Part shown: positions 53,924 to 63,961 of the stretch, in pieces
How the letters are laid out: every line of letters starts with the position of its first letter
Position numbering within the stretch: position 1 is the stretch's first letter
Assembly: GCA_947623585.1 (NCBI GenBank)
Contig: CANQHA010000002.1
Coordinates: 62,001 to 126,000 of the forward strand
Reading direction: 5' to 3'
Length of the DNA: 64,000 bases
Source of the DNA: an uncultured Clostridia bacterium
GTDB lineage: Bacteria; Bacillota; Clostridia; Oscillospirales; Ruminococcaceae
Made by a program: the position numbers and the translations under genes
Notes under the pieces: generated by a model
Databases searched by the model: none
Seen by the model: the letters and a program-made list of their open reading frames with translations, nothing else
What the model was told of the DNA's origin: nothing

Positions 53924-55126
53924 ATGTATAACAAAAAAGAATGTGTGGCAATGCTTCTTGCGGGAGGACAGGGCTCAAGGCTTTACGCCCTGACTAAAAA
54001 GGTGGCGAAGCCCGCCGTGCCCTATGGAGGAAAATACAGAATAATCGATTTTCCGCTGTCAAACTGCGTTAATTCCGGCATCGACACCGTCGGTGTTCTG
54101 ACGCAGTATCAGCCCCTTGTTCTGAACGACTATATCGGAAACGGTCAGGCATGGAACCTTGACAGGATACACGGCGGAGTACATATCCTTCCGCCCTATC
54201 AGACCGCTTCGGGAGCGCAGTGGTATGAGGGCACAGCGAACGCAATCTATCAGAACCTCAGCTTCATCGAAAGATACGACCCCGAATACGTCGTAATTCT
54301 TTCGGGCGACCACATTTATAAAATGGACTACTCGAAGATGCTTCAGTTCCACAAGGAAAAGGGCGCCGAATGCACCATCGCCGTCATCGACGTTCCTATC
54401 CACGAGGCTTCAAGGTTCGGAATAATGTTCGCTCATGAGGACGGCGCGGTCTACGACTTCGTTGAAAAGCCCAAGGAGCCGAAATCCACCCTCGCTTCGA
54501 TGGGAATTTACATCTTCTCGTATAAAACGCTCAAGAAATATCTCACCGAGAACGAGCTTGACGAGACCGCGACAAAGGACTTCGGAAAGAACATAATCCC
54601 CGCGCTGCTCCAGAACGGCGAAAAGGTCTTCGCTTACCGCTTCAGCGGCTATTGGAAGGACGTCGGAACGATTGACAGCCTTTGGGACGCCAACATGGAG
54701 CTTTTGGCGGCTAACGTTGACCTCGACCTTTACGATACGAGCTGGAGGATCTACTCGAACAACGACACCGCGGCGCCGCACATCATCGGCGAAAAGGCGA
54801 AGATCCAAAGCTCGATGGTAACGAACGGCTGCTATATCAACGGCAAGGTCGAAAGCTCGGTCATCTCGGGCGGAGTGACTATCGAGGAAGGCGCGCTCGT
54901 TCAGTATTCGGTGCTGTTCCCGGGAGCGGTCGTCAAAAAAGGCGCCGTCGTTGAATATGCCATTGTCGGAGAAGACAGCGTTATCTGCGAGAACGCCCAT
55001 GTCGGCGCGGCCCCCGAGACTATTGAAAACAAGGACGAGTGGGGAATCGCCGTCGTCGGGCAGGATATTTCGGTCAGCGAGGGCGCGTCTGTCGCACCCA
55101 AGCAGATAATTTCCGAGAGCATTTAA
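53924..55126 (+). CDS. glgC: Glucose-1-phosphate adenylyltransferase (catalytic subunit)
   Basis: A 400-residue enzyme making ADP-glucose, the committed step of glycogen synthesis. It has the nucleotide loop [40 protein letters not shown], the catalytic [11 protein letters not shown], the glucose-1-phosphate site [10 protein letters not shown] and FVEKPKEP, and a C-terminal beta-helix for regulation. All expected catalytic residues are visible. It is followed 18 bases later by glgD, its non-catalytic partner. Confidence 0.97.
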   Translation: MYNKKECVAMLLAGGQGSRLYALTKKVAKPAVPYGGKYRIIDFPLSNCVNSGIDTVGVLTQYQPLVLNDYIGNGQAWNLDRIHGGVHILPPYQTASGAQWYEGTANAIYQNLSFIERYDPEYVVILSGDHIYKMDYSKMLQFHKEKGAECTIAVIDVPIHEASRFGIMFAHEDGAVYDFVEKPKEPKSTLASMGIYIFSYKTLKKYLTENELDETATKDFGKNIIPALLQNGEKVFAYRFSGYWKDVGTIDSLWDANMELLAANVDLDLYDTSWRIYSNNDTAAPHIIGEKAKIQSSMVTNGCYINGKVESSVISGGVTIEEGALVQYSVLFPGAVVKKGAVVEYAIVGEDSVICENAHVGAAPETIENKDEWGIAVVGQDISVSEGASVAPKQIISESI

Positions 55127-55144
55127 TATTTAGGAGGAAAGACA

Positions 55145-56275
55145 ATGAGCTATAATATGACTAACGTTTTGGGCATTCTTTTTGCAAATGCCCATGAGGA
55201 TTCCGTTCCCGAGCTTACCGCGAAAAGAACGATGGCGTCGATACCCTTCGGCGGAAGATTCAGAATGGTCGATTTCCTTCTTTCGGGAATGTCTAACTCG
55301 GGAATGTCCCGCGTCGGAATAATTACAAGAGCCAACTATCAGTCGCTTCTTGACCACATCGGCATGGCGCGTCCTTGGGACCTTGCAAGAAACACCGGCG
55401 GACTCACACTTTTGGCGCCGTTCGGAAGAAATATCGACACCGGTCTTTTCAGAGGAAAGCTCGAGGCGCTTTACAGCTGCTTAAGCTATATCCGTCACTC
55501 TGAATGCGAGTATACCGTTCTTTCCGACTGCGACCTCGTCATCAACCCGAATTTCCACAATCTCGTTGAAAGCCACATCGCAAGCGGAGCGGATATCACC
55601 GCCGTCTGCCACACCGACGATTACACCGAGGAGGCCACCCGCGAATCCACCTGCTTCAAGCTCGACGAAAGCGGGCGGGTCGTCGAGGTCTCGATAAACC
55701 GCGCCGTCGCCGGAAGAAGGACCATGGACCTCAACATCTATGTTTTAAAGACCTCGCTTTTGATAAGCCTTGTAGACGATCTCGTCTCGCTCGGAAAATT
55801 CAGCCTCAGCCGCGACGTTTTGCAGGGCAGGTGCGCCGACCTCAACATCAGAGCTTATGAGTTCGACGGCTTCTGCATGAGAATCAGCGGACTTGAGAGC
55901 TATTACCGCGCAAACATGGCGCTTTTAAGCTATGATAACCTCTCGAAGCTGGTCAACAGCGAGCGGCCCATCTATACCAAGGACAGGGCCGACGCCCCCG
56001 CGAAATACGGCTTTGACAGCGCGGTGAAAAATTCGCTCGTCGCCGACGGCTGCGTTATCGAGGGCGTGGTTGAAAATTCCATACTCTTCCGCGGCGTAAA
56101 GGTCGGAAAGGGCAGCGTCGTCAAAAACGCGATACTCATGCAGGACACCGTCGTCGGCAAGAACAGCACCGTTTCAAACATCATTACCGATAAAAACGTA
56201 AAGATCAAAGACGGTCTTACCGTTTCGTCGTCCGAAAGCTGCCCGCTTTACATCGCAAAGGGCAGAGAGCTTTGA
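55145..56275 (+). CDS. glgD: Glucose-1-phosphate adenylyltransferase regulatory subunit
   Basis: A 376-residue GlgC paralogue. The catalytic loop GGxGxRL is replaced by ILFANAHEDSVPELT, though IPFGGRFRMVDFLLSGM and the C-terminal beta-helix are kept. YTVLSDCDLV stands where GlgC has LSGDH. In Firmicutes GlgD binds GlgC and tunes its activity without catalysis. GGAGGAAAG precedes the ATG. Position between glgC and glgA is the usual one. Confidence 0.95.
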   Translation: MSYNMTNVLGILFANAHEDSVPELTAKRTMASIPFGGRFRMVDFLLSGMSNSGMSRVGIITRANYQSLLDHIGMARPWDLARNTGGLTLLAPFGRNIDTGLFRGKLEALYSCLSYIRHSECEYTVLSDCDLVINPNFHNLVESHIASGADITAVCHTDDYTEEATRESTCFKLDESGRVVEVSINRAVAGRRTMDLNIYVLKTSLLISLVDDLVSLGKFSLSRDVLQGRCADLNIRAYEFDGFCMRISGLESYYRANMALLSYDNLSKLVNSERPIYTKDRADAPAKYGFDSAVKNSLVADGCVIEGVVENSILFRGVKVGKGSVVKNAILMQDTVVGKNSTVSNIITDKNVKIKDGLTVSSSESCPLYIAKGREL

Positions 56276-56300
56276 TTTTTTCCGGAAAGGGGATATAAAT

Positions 56301-57722
56301 ATGAAAATACTTTATGCAGCAAGCGAGGCGCTTCCTTATGTCGCCTCGGGAGGACTTGCGGACGTAGCCGGCTCGCTGCCGAGAGCGCTTGTAGAATCAG
56401 GAGCGGACTGCCGCGTCGTAATGCCTCTTTACGGCTCGATATCATACGAGCTTCGCGAGAGCCTTGAATTCGTCAAGTATTTCTATGTTCCCGTAGCATG
56501 GAGAAATCAGTACTGCGGAGTTTTCGTCGGCAAGCAGAACGGCGTTACATACTATCTTCTTGACAACGAATACTACTTCAAGCGCCAGAGCCTTTACGGA
56601 CACTTCGACGACGCCGAGCGCTTCGCGTTCTTCTCAAGGGCGATATTGGAGCTTATCGCGAACATCGACTTCAAGCCCGACATAATAAACTGCAACGACT
56701 GGCAGACCGCGCTGGTCCCGGTTTATTACAACCTCTTCTATCGCTGGTATGACGGAATGGGAAACATCAAGACCGTTTTCACCATTCACAATATCCAGTA
56801 TCAGGGAAAATACGGCATGGAGCTTTGCACCGATCTTCTCGGTATCCCCGACGACAAAAAGAACATTCTCGAATACGATCACTGCTGCAACTTCATGAAA
56901 GCCGCGATCGAGCTTTCGGACAAGGTGACCACCGTTTCGCCGACATATGCGGGCGAAATTTTAGACCCGTGGTTCTCTCACGGCCTCGATCCGGTTTTGA
57001 GACCCATTCAGTATAAGCTGACGGGCTTCTTGAACGGCATCGACCTCGACGTTTACAACCCCGAGACCGACCCCGCTATCCCCGCTCATTTCAGCGCCGA
57101 GGATAAATCCGGAAAGGCGATCTGCAAGCAGGAGCTTTTGTCGGAAGTCGGTCTGCCTCAGGGAAAAGAGCCGGTAATAGGCATCGTCACAAGGCTTGTC
57201 GGCCACAAGGGAGTCGATCTCATCAAATATGTCTTTGAGGACATGGTGAACCTCGGATATAAATTCGTTATCCTCGGTTCGGGCGATAAGCAGTATGAGG
57301 ACTTCTTCCGCGAAATGGCCTACCGTCACCCCGACAGGGTAGCGGTCACCATCGGCTTCATTCCGGCGCTCGCCCACAGAATTTATGCCGGAGCCGATAT
57401 GTTCCTTATGCCTTCGCAGTCCGAGCCCTGCGGTCTTGCTCAGATGGTCTCGTTAAGATATGGCACCATTCCGATAGTTCGCGAGACCGGCGGACTTAAA
57501 GACTCGATAATCGACTGCGGCGGACCGGGCGGAAACGGCTTCACCTTCAAGACCTATAACGCCCACGATATGCTTGACGCGACCGTTCGCGCAAGGGCAT
57601 ATTACGACCAGCGAATGAAATGGGGCAAGCTGACGAGTCACGCGCTCCGCGAGGACTTCAGCTGGAAGCGCTCGGCAGAGCTTTACAAAGGACTTTACAG
57701 AGAGCTCACCGGCGAGCAGTAA
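56301..57722 (+). CDS. glgA: Glycogen synthase (ADP-glucose type)
   Basis: A 473-residue GT5 transferase adding glucose from ADP-glucose to glycogen. The N-terminal motif reads YVASGGLADVAGSLP, where E. coli has KTGGL: the ADP-glucose-contacting Lys is Ala. This variant is seen in several Clostridia. HDNxxQ-type regions are kept: CNDWQTALVPVYY and TIHNIQYQGKYG, ADMFLMPSQSEPCGLAQMVSLRYGTIPIVRETGGL in the C-terminal half (shown as MPSQSEPCGL and VRETGGL). Normal length; last of glgBCDA before a terminator. Confidence 0.95.
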   Translation: MKILYAASEALPYVASGGLADVAGSLPRALVESGADCRVVMPLYGSISYELRESLEFVKYFYVPVAWRNQYCGVFVGKQNGVTYYLLDNEYYFKRQSLYGHFDDAERFAFFSRAILELIANIDFKPDIINCNDWQTALVPVYYNLFYRWYDGMGNIKTVFTIHNIQYQGKYGMELCTDLLGIPDDKKNILEYDHCCNFMKAAIELSDKVTTVSPTYAGEILDPWFSHGLDPVLRPIQYKLTGFLNGIDLDVYNPETDPAIPAHFSAEDKSGKAICKQELLSEVGLPQGKEPVIGIVTRLVGHKGVDLIKYVFEDMVNLGYKFVILGSGDKQYEDFFREMAYRHPDRVAVTIGFIPALAHRIYAGADMFLMPSQSEPCGLAQMVSLRYGTIPIVRETGGLKDSIIDCGGPGGNGFTFKTYNAHDMLDATVRARAYYDQRMKWGKLTSHALREDFSWKRSAELYKGLYRELTGEQ

Positions 57723-57735
57723 AAAAATTAAATCA

Positions 57736-57768
57736 AGTCGGGGAGGAGCTTCTTCCCCCGACTTTTTG
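57736..57768 (+). terminator. Terminator of the glg operon
   Basis: AAGTCGGGG and CCCCGACTT arms followed by TTT. It overlaps the leader of the next gene, whose ribosome site starts two bases later. Confidence 0.8.
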
Positions 57769-57784
57769 AAAGGATATAACGGCT

Positions 57785-58549
57785 TTGAATAAATATCTGA
57801 GAAATCTTGACCGAATAGAATTTGTGGTAACGCTTGCCTGCACCGGCCGCTGCAAGCACTGCTCGCAGGGCGACCACCGCTCGGGCGGAGGGCATATCGA
57901 CGGCGCGGCGGCTGCCGAGGCGGTCAGAAAAATATGCCGCGAATATAAAATCAAGTCGCTTATGACCTTCGGCGGCGAGCCGCTTTTATATCCCGACGAC
58001 GTGTTTAAGATTCACCGCGCCGCGGCCGAGGCGGGAATACCTAAGCGCCAGATAATCACAAACGGCTTTTTTGCCGTAGACGCGAAAAGAATAGCCGAGG
58101 TCGCCGAAAGGCTTGCGGAAAGCGGCGTAAACGCCGTGCTCCTTTCGGCCGACGCTTTTCATCAGGAGACTATACCTATCGAGCCGGTGAAAGCGTTCGC
58201 AGGCGAGGTTTTGCGCCGCGGCGTAAATATCCGCACTCAGCCCGCGTGGCTCGTCTCAAAAGAGGACGAAAACGCATATAACCTCAAAACGCGCGAAATT
58301 CTCGCGGAATTTTCGGATATCGGGGTCTTTCCCGCCGACGGAAACATAATTTTCCCCGAGGGCAACGCGCTCAAATACCTCGGCGAGTATTTCGGCGAGG
58401 GCGAATACGTCAACCCCTACCGCCAAGCCCCCGAAGATATCCGCACCGTCAGCGTTTCGCCCGACGGCGGGCTTTTCGGGGAGAGCATCTATGAGAAGGA
58501 TATACTTAAGATACTTGAGGATTATTCTCCCGAAAAATTTGCGGATTAG
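57785..58549 (+). CDS. Radical SAM protein, function unknown
   Basis: A 254-residue radical SAM enzyme. The iron-sulfur site is CTGRCKHC (Cys19, Cys23, Cys26), the SAM-binding loop MTFGGEPLLYP follows, and ADAFHQETIP lies in the barrel. The C-terminal part has no SPASM-type cysteines, only VSVSPDGGLFGE, which in related proteins shapes an active site without a second cluster. The start is TTG at 57785 behind AAAGGATAT. It is 62 bases after glgA and past a terminator, so a link to glycogen is not proven. The substrate is not predictable. Confidence 0.75.
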   Translation: MNKYLRNLDRIEFVVTLACTGRCKHCSQGDHRSGGGHIDGAAAAEAVRKICREYKIKSLMTFGGEPLLYPDDVFKIHRAAAEAGIPKRQIITNGFFAVDAKRIAEVAERLAESGVNAVLLSADAFHQETIPIEPVKAFAGEVLRRGVNIRTQPAWLVSKEDENAYNLKTREILAEFSDIGVFPADGNIIFPEGNALKYLGEYFGEGEYVNPYRQAPEDIRTVSVSPDGGLFGESIYEKDILKILEDYSPEKFAD

Positions 58550-58596
58550 CCCGAGCTGCGCTTTTGCCGCGACAGAAAGAAAAGTTTCCAAATTCC

Positions 58597-58625
58597 TTGA
58601 CAAAACCCCGCATTTGTGATATAAT
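58597..58625 (+). promoter_or_regulatory. tRNA-Leu promoter
   Basis: TTGACA and TATAAT, the full consensus, with 17-base spacing and about 27 bases before the tRNA start. Confidence 0.85.
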
Positions 58626-58652
58626 CACAAAGTCGCTTAGTCGGCGCTATAC

Positions 58653-58739
58653 GCGGGTATGGCGGAATTGGCAGACGCGCATGGTTCAGGTCCATGTGAA
58701 AGCAATTTCATGCAGGTTCAAGTCCTGTTACCCGCACCA
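58653..58739 (+). tRNA. tRNA-Leu (anticodon CAG)
   Basis: GCGGGTA pairs with TACCCGC, with the D-arm GGCGGAATTGGCAGACGC and anticodon stem-loop GCATGGTTCAGGTCCATG holding CAG at 58687-58689. A long variable arm (GAAAGCAATTTC) marks class II, and the T-arm GCAGGTTCAAGTCCTGT and encoded CCA complete it. It reads CUG codons. It borders an accessory block and is a possible integration point, but no repeated tRNA end was seen downstream. Confidence 0.95.
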
Positions 58740-58747
58740 AACCAATA

Positions 58748-58787
58748 TAATCCGAACCTGTTCGCGATTGGCGACACGTTCGGATTA
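58748..58787 (+). terminator. Hairpin after tRNA-Leu
   Basis: TAATCCGAAC and GTTCGGATTA enclose a 20-base loop; CTGCTTTTCTTC follows. Probable end of the tRNA transcript. Confidence 0.55.
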
Positions 58788-58893
58788 CTGCTTTTCTTCG
58801 ACAGATATGAAATAACTCACTTCAGAAACGGCAAGAAAATTTTGCCCACCTCAAAGCCTCGGGGTTCGCGAAAGAAAAAGCTGAAATAGTTAA

Positions 58894-58923
58894 AAACAGG
58901 CGCACCGCTCGGTACGCCTGTTT
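58894..58923. terminator. Bidirectional terminator
   Basis: AAACAGGCG and CGCCTGTTT arms around a 12-base loop, with T-rich flanks on both strands. It closes the small minus-strand gene at 58932. Confidence 0.75.
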
Positions 58924-58931
58924 CTATTTAT

Positions 58932-59105
58932 TCAATTTTTCTGCATCTTGTTTTCTTCCTGCTGCCGCTTCCACTCGGCAAACTCGCGCTGACCTTCCTC
59001 GCTTTCATAAAACGCGATGATGTCGGGTAACAGACAGCGAGCGATCGCCTCAATTTTATGCTGCGGTATGGCAGTGTTGTTTACTAACTTTTTTCGTCTG
59101 CTCAA
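58932..59105 (-). CDS. Small conserved protein of mobile-element type
   Basis: A 57-residue protein. The core IPQHKIEAIARCLLPDIIAFYES and EGQREFAEWKRQQEE (shown in parts) is a pattern I know from small hypothetical proteins encoded in Firmicutes integrative elements; no function is known. The TTG at 59105 has GGAGG five bases upstream, better than the frame's outer TTG at 59117 inside that site. Predicted mostly helical. It supports an element origin of this region. Confidence 0.55.
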   Translation of the reverse strand: MSRRKKLVNNTAIPQHKIEAIARCLLPDIIAFYESEEGQREFAEWKRQQEENKMQKN

Positions 59106-59188
59106 AAGTACCTCCAAGACTTTATAAGATGCAATTTCCCACGACTTCTGATTTCACTTAGTTTATCACCTCCTCGATAAATTTCTGA

Positions 59189-59401
59189 TTACCTCGTCCG
59201 CTTTTGCCAGATAATTTCATACCCGAGCGCGTCGGCAAGCTCGACGGCTTCTTTATACCGCAGAGATTCGCGGTTCAGCTTGCCAGAGAAGTTTGAAACG
59301 CTGTCGCTCCAACCGTAATCGACCGACAGCTTGTCCACGGCTTCCTGCATAGTGAACCCCGCGCGGACGATGTTTGCTTTGATTTCGTTTCTGATACTCA
59401 T
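59189..59401 (-). CDS. Small LLM/XRE-like DNA-binding protein
   Basis: A 70-residue protein starting MSIRNEIKANIVRAGFTMQEA, followed by VSNFSGKLNRESLRYKEAVELADALGYEIIW. The layout (helix, turn, recognition helix, then a family-typical ADALGYEI end) matches small Cro/XRE-like proteins common in Firmicutes mobile DNA. The ATG at 59401 follows AAGGAGGAATTT, the strongest ribosome site in the block. The longer frame (to 59623) is not supported. The 59402-59615 gap shows nothing recognisable. Confidence 0.65.
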   Translation of the reverse strand: MSIRNEIKANIVRAGFTMQEAVDKLSVDYGWSDSVSNFSGKLNRESLRYKEAVELADALGYEIIWQKRTR

Positions 59402-59615
59402 AAATTCCTCCTTAAAATTGTTTATGCCGGTCGGTGAAATGCTTGCATTACATAGCGACTCACTTACGCTATACAACAATCTTTTCTTTTCCCTTTCAGC
59501 CGTTCTATTTTGACGGTATGAACAGTTGCCCATAGGCAGGGGTAGTCGTTTTCGCAGTCTGATGTGAGTTTGCAGCAAACTGCGTAAATACGCGTTTTTC
59601 AGAGCATTGATTTCG

Positions 59616-59954
59616 CTACTCAACGTGCCGCTGAATGGCGAAATATGTTCGTTTAACCGTCAAAAACTTCACTGTTTTCAACTTCCTTGAAAATATGGGT
59701 TGAAATTGGGACCGTCGTAAAACATACCCGCCGTCGCACCTGCTTAAGTACCCCAAGTCGGTCAGACTTTTAAGCATTTCTATCACCTCCCCAACCGTTA
59801 TCCTGCATTGCCCCGCCAAGCTCCACGCGTCGGTTTTCTCACCATGTAAGTCATACAGAGTGCATAAAAATCCGAGTTGTTCAAGCGACAGCCGCCTGTC
59901 GCAAAGTGCCTCCTGCGGGACAAGAAAGTAGTCCGTTCGCCGTTTGATTTTCAT
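59616..59954 (-). CDS. Winged-helix-like protein
   Basis: A 112-residue protein starting MKIKRRTDYFLVPQEALCDRRLS. FLVPQEAL, LSLEQLGFLCTLYDLHGEK and AWSLAGQCRITVGEVIEMLKSL resemble the helix-turn-helix module of element replication or regulatory proteins. Its basic, unstructured C-terminal end has the look of a truncated longer protein. ATG at 59954 is preceded by AAGGAGGA. The gene points toward the two other small minus-strand genes and may share their transcript. Confidence 0.55.
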   Translation of the reverse strand: MKIKRRTDYFLVPQEALCDRRLSLEQLGFLCTLYDLHGEKTDAWSLAGQCRITVGEVIEMLKSLTDLGYLSRCDGGYVLRRSQFQPIFSRKLKTVKFLTVKRTYFAIQRHVE

Positions 59955-60066
59955 AAAATCCTCCTTTAAGTTTTTTGGCACCCGCCTGATTAAATTATAA
60001 CGCAGAAACGCGAAAATCTTTCAAAACCGTCATTTTCGCAGGAAATCGAAAAAATTTGCCCTCAAA

Positions 60067-60084
60067 TCTTGCAGATTTGCAAGA
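60067..60084. promoter_or_regulatory. Inverted repeat, candidate operator
   Basis: TCTTGCA-GATT-TGCAAGA lies between the divergent winged-helix and XRE genes; it could bind the XRE regulator. Confidence 0.4.
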
Positions 60085-60109
60085 CGAGAGCAAAAATCCT
60101 AAGAAAATT

Positions 60110-60125
60110 CAGAACAAATGTTCTG
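60110..60125. promoter_or_regulatory. LexA-like palindrome upstream of the XRE/hsd genes
   Basis: CAGAACAAATGTTCTG is nearly a perfect palindrome containing GAAC-N4-GTTC, the Gram-positive SOS box. It ends seven bases before the -35 of the XRE gene. The core is almost the same as dinB box 2. Confidence 0.65.
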
Positions 60126-60132
60126 AAAAGTA

Positions 60133-60161
60133 TTGATTTCCTTCGCGGCAGGGTGTATAAT
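60133..60161 (+). promoter_or_regulatory. Promoter of the XRE regulator gene
   Basis: TTGATT and TATAAT with 17-base spacing. The LexA-like palindrome lies directly upstream. Confidence 0.7.
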
Positions 60162-60195
60162 ATTAGTGAAACTACCAATGAAAAGGAGTGATTTT

Positions 60196-61002
60196 GTGCC
60201 GAAAGAATATTTGAAATTTACGATCCGCGACCAAATCTCGGATTGGATCAGGGATAATAAATCTTCGCAAGCAAAACTTGCAAAGGAAATAGGCATCTCT
60301 GAAGCTACGCTCAACCGATTCATGTCTGGCAAAACAGATACACTTGGGATAGAGCAAATCGTTAAGCTCGCCGAAATTTTCGGCTGCTCGACGGATTATC
60401 TGTTGGGCGTGACGGACATCCCAAGGCACCAAATCATTGACGCGGAGGAGCTTGGACTAACCGTGAACGCAGCGACAAACATCGTTTCTCGTACTATTCC
60501 GATTGGTATTCTGAACGAACTGCTTGTTGACCCTCACTTTATTAAAGCACTGCTTTTAATTGACTTTTATTCAAGTGACTACTTCGCACAGATTGTTGAG
60601 GGGCAGAACGACTTCACAAAATCCATGAGGGATTTTGCAGGAAAGGTCAACCCCAAGGCGAAAGAGGTCAAAAAAGCCGTTGTGCTGTCAAAACCTAATT
60701 TCAAAGCCGAGCAGCTTATTAATATACAATATGAGTTCATGGCTGCGGTCAAGGACATAAAGAAAAACTCTGCCGCCAATGCCGACAACAGAGCGAACAA
60801 AGAATTTTTAGAAAAGATACTGGCAGCTTTTAAGCCTCAGGACGCGGCAAAACTCACGCCGGAGCAGATAAGTATGACTATTGCGAACGTTGTAAAATCG
60901 TCGGGCAATATTGATGAAAATATGCAGAAAATCGTTAGGACGTTCGGAACGGAGCTGCTGAAAGGTCTGACGAGTGAAGATAAGAAAAACGCCGAGAGTT
61001 GA
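60196..61002 (+). CDS. XRE-family regulator with long C-terminal domain
   Basis: A 268-residue protein. The N-terminal Cro/CI helix-turn-helix (about 8-62) contains QAKLAKEIGISEATLNRFMSGK and VKLAEIFGCSTDYLLGV. The remaining 200 residues are mostly helical, without a recognised fold or an LexA-type peptidase (no Ala-Gly cleavage or Ser-Lys pair). The start is GTG at 60196 behind AAGGAG; the longer frames run into the promoter. It is upstream of and in line with hsdM-hsdS and probably controls the element or the restriction genes. Confidence 0.8.
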   Translation: MPKEYLKFTIRDQISDWIRDNKSSQAKLAKEIGISEATLNRFMSGKTDTLGIEQIVKLAEIFGCSTDYLLGVTDIPRHQIIDAEELGLTVNAATNIVSRTIPIGILNELLVDPHFIKALLLIDFYSSDYFAQIVEGQNDFTKSMRDFAGKVNPKAKEVKKAVVLSKPNFKAEQLINIQYEFMAAVKDIKKNSAANADNRANKEFLEKILAAFKPQDAAKLTPEQISMTIANVVKSSGNIDENMQKIVRTFGTELLKGLTSEDKKNAES

Positions 61003-61083
61003 TATGCCTTTTGCATATTGCTAAATAAATTAAGACCTATTATGCTCATCGTATTTTCTGCATTGTTATCAAGCATTAAACCG

Positions 61084-61105
61084 TTTGACAAATCGGCGTG
61101 TCAAA
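61084..61105. promoter_or_regulatory. Inverted repeat upstream of hsdM
   Basis: TTTGACA-N8-TGTCAAA, about 110 bases before hsdM. A TATAAT at 61163 lacks a good -35. Candidate operator for the XRE protein. Confidence 0.4.
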
Positions 61106-61212
61106 TTTTCATGCGATAAAATGTTGAATCTGCCGATTGTAAAGGTGACAAAAATATGGTATTATAATATATTACATTTATATATTTAACATTCTTGAAC
61201 GGAGAACTGATT

Positions 61213-62710
<1,498 letters not shown>

Positions 62711-62721
<11 letters not shown>

Positions 62722-63934
62722 AATGGAAGATGCTCTCGAATATATTCTTGATTATCGCGGAAAAACCCCGAAGAAATCGGTAAGCGGGATACTGACTCTT
62801 AGTGCAAAGTCTGTTCGTGACGGATATATTGATTATAGCCAGTGCTATTATATATCTGAGAGCGAATATACTCGTTTTATGGTCAGAGGTTTTCCGCGGC
62901 TTGGAGATGTTTTATTAACAACAGAAGCTCCCCTCGGAGTTACTGCAAGAATCGACAGGGAAGATATTGCGCTTGCTCAGAGACTATTAACGCTTAGAGG
63001 CAAGGAAGGTATTCTTGATACAGGGTATCTATATTATTATTTGCGTTCTCCTATCGGTCAAGGCAAGTTAAAAGAAAGGCAAACAGGCACAACGGTAACA
63101 GGGATAAAACAATCTGAATTTCGCAAAATTGAAATAGAACTGCCAGATATAAATACGCAAAAAGCTATTGCAGACGTGCTGTCGTCTTTAGATGAAAAAA
63201 TAAAGATTAATCAAAAAATAAACGATAATTTAGAGCGGCAAGCGCAGGCGATATTTGAAAACAGTTTCATTGATAATCCAGAAAATATAGCTTGGAAAGT
63301 TGGAACATTTTCAGAACTAATAATTTCAACACTAAATGGCGACTGGGGCAAGGAAGAACCGACAGGAAACAATACCGAAAAGGTTTACTGCATTAGAGGG
63401 GCAGATATACCGGAAGTTAAAGTCGGAAATAAAGGCAAAATGCCCACAAGATATATTTTGCCTAAAAACCTTTCCAGTAAAAAACTTGAAGTGGGCGACA
63501 TTGTAATTGAAATATCTGGCGGGAGCCCTACTCAATCTACCGGAAGATGTGCCGCCATCACACAATCGTTGCTTGAACGCTACGACAGCAGCATGGTATG
63601 CACTAATTTTTGCAAGGCGATAAAACCAAAATCAGGGTATAGCTTATTCGTATATTTTTATTGGCAGTATCTTTATCAAAAAGACGTTTTCTTTTCATAC
63701 GAAAACGGAACTACAGGTATAAAAAACCTTGATTTCGCAGGAGTTGTAGAAACCGAGCAAATTATCATTCCGCCCATAGACAAAATAGCAAGATTCAATG
63801 ACCTTTGTGCTTCGCTTCTCGATCAAATCTTCGCTAACGGCAAGCAAAATGAACAGCTTGCTTCTCTTAGAGATGCTCTTTTGCCCAAGCTTATGTCCGG
63901 CGAGCTTGAAGTGTCGGAAATCAGTACGATATGA
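62711..63934 (+). CDS. hsdS: Type I restriction-modification, specificity subunit
   Basis: A 407-residue S subunit that sets the recognition sequence. Two target-recognition domains (about 1-160, 200-350) each end in a coiled-coil spacer: INTQKAIADVLSSLDEKIKINQKI (about 150-175, split) and the C-terminal RFNDLCASLLDQIFANGKQNEQLASLRD with LLPKLMSGELEVSE. The second half is richer in A/T than the methyltransferase gene, as expected for exchanged recognition domains. Start ATG at 62711 lies inside hsdM; the overlap suggests coupling. Confidence 0.94.
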
Positions 63935-63961
63935 ATATAGTAGAAAGGAAGATACATACTT

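Noticed and set aside
58564-58889. Open frames across the tRNA-Leu gene
   Set aside because: Translations of the tRNA and its terminator.
59402-59623. Longer form of the 70-residue protein at 59189
   Set aside because: The upstream part has no ribosome binding site and reads as low-complexity basic sequence, whereas the inner ATG has AAGGAGG.
61084-61105. TTTGACA/TGTCAAA as the -35 of an hsdM promoter
   Set aside because: No -10 box at a usable distance; kept only as a candidate operator.
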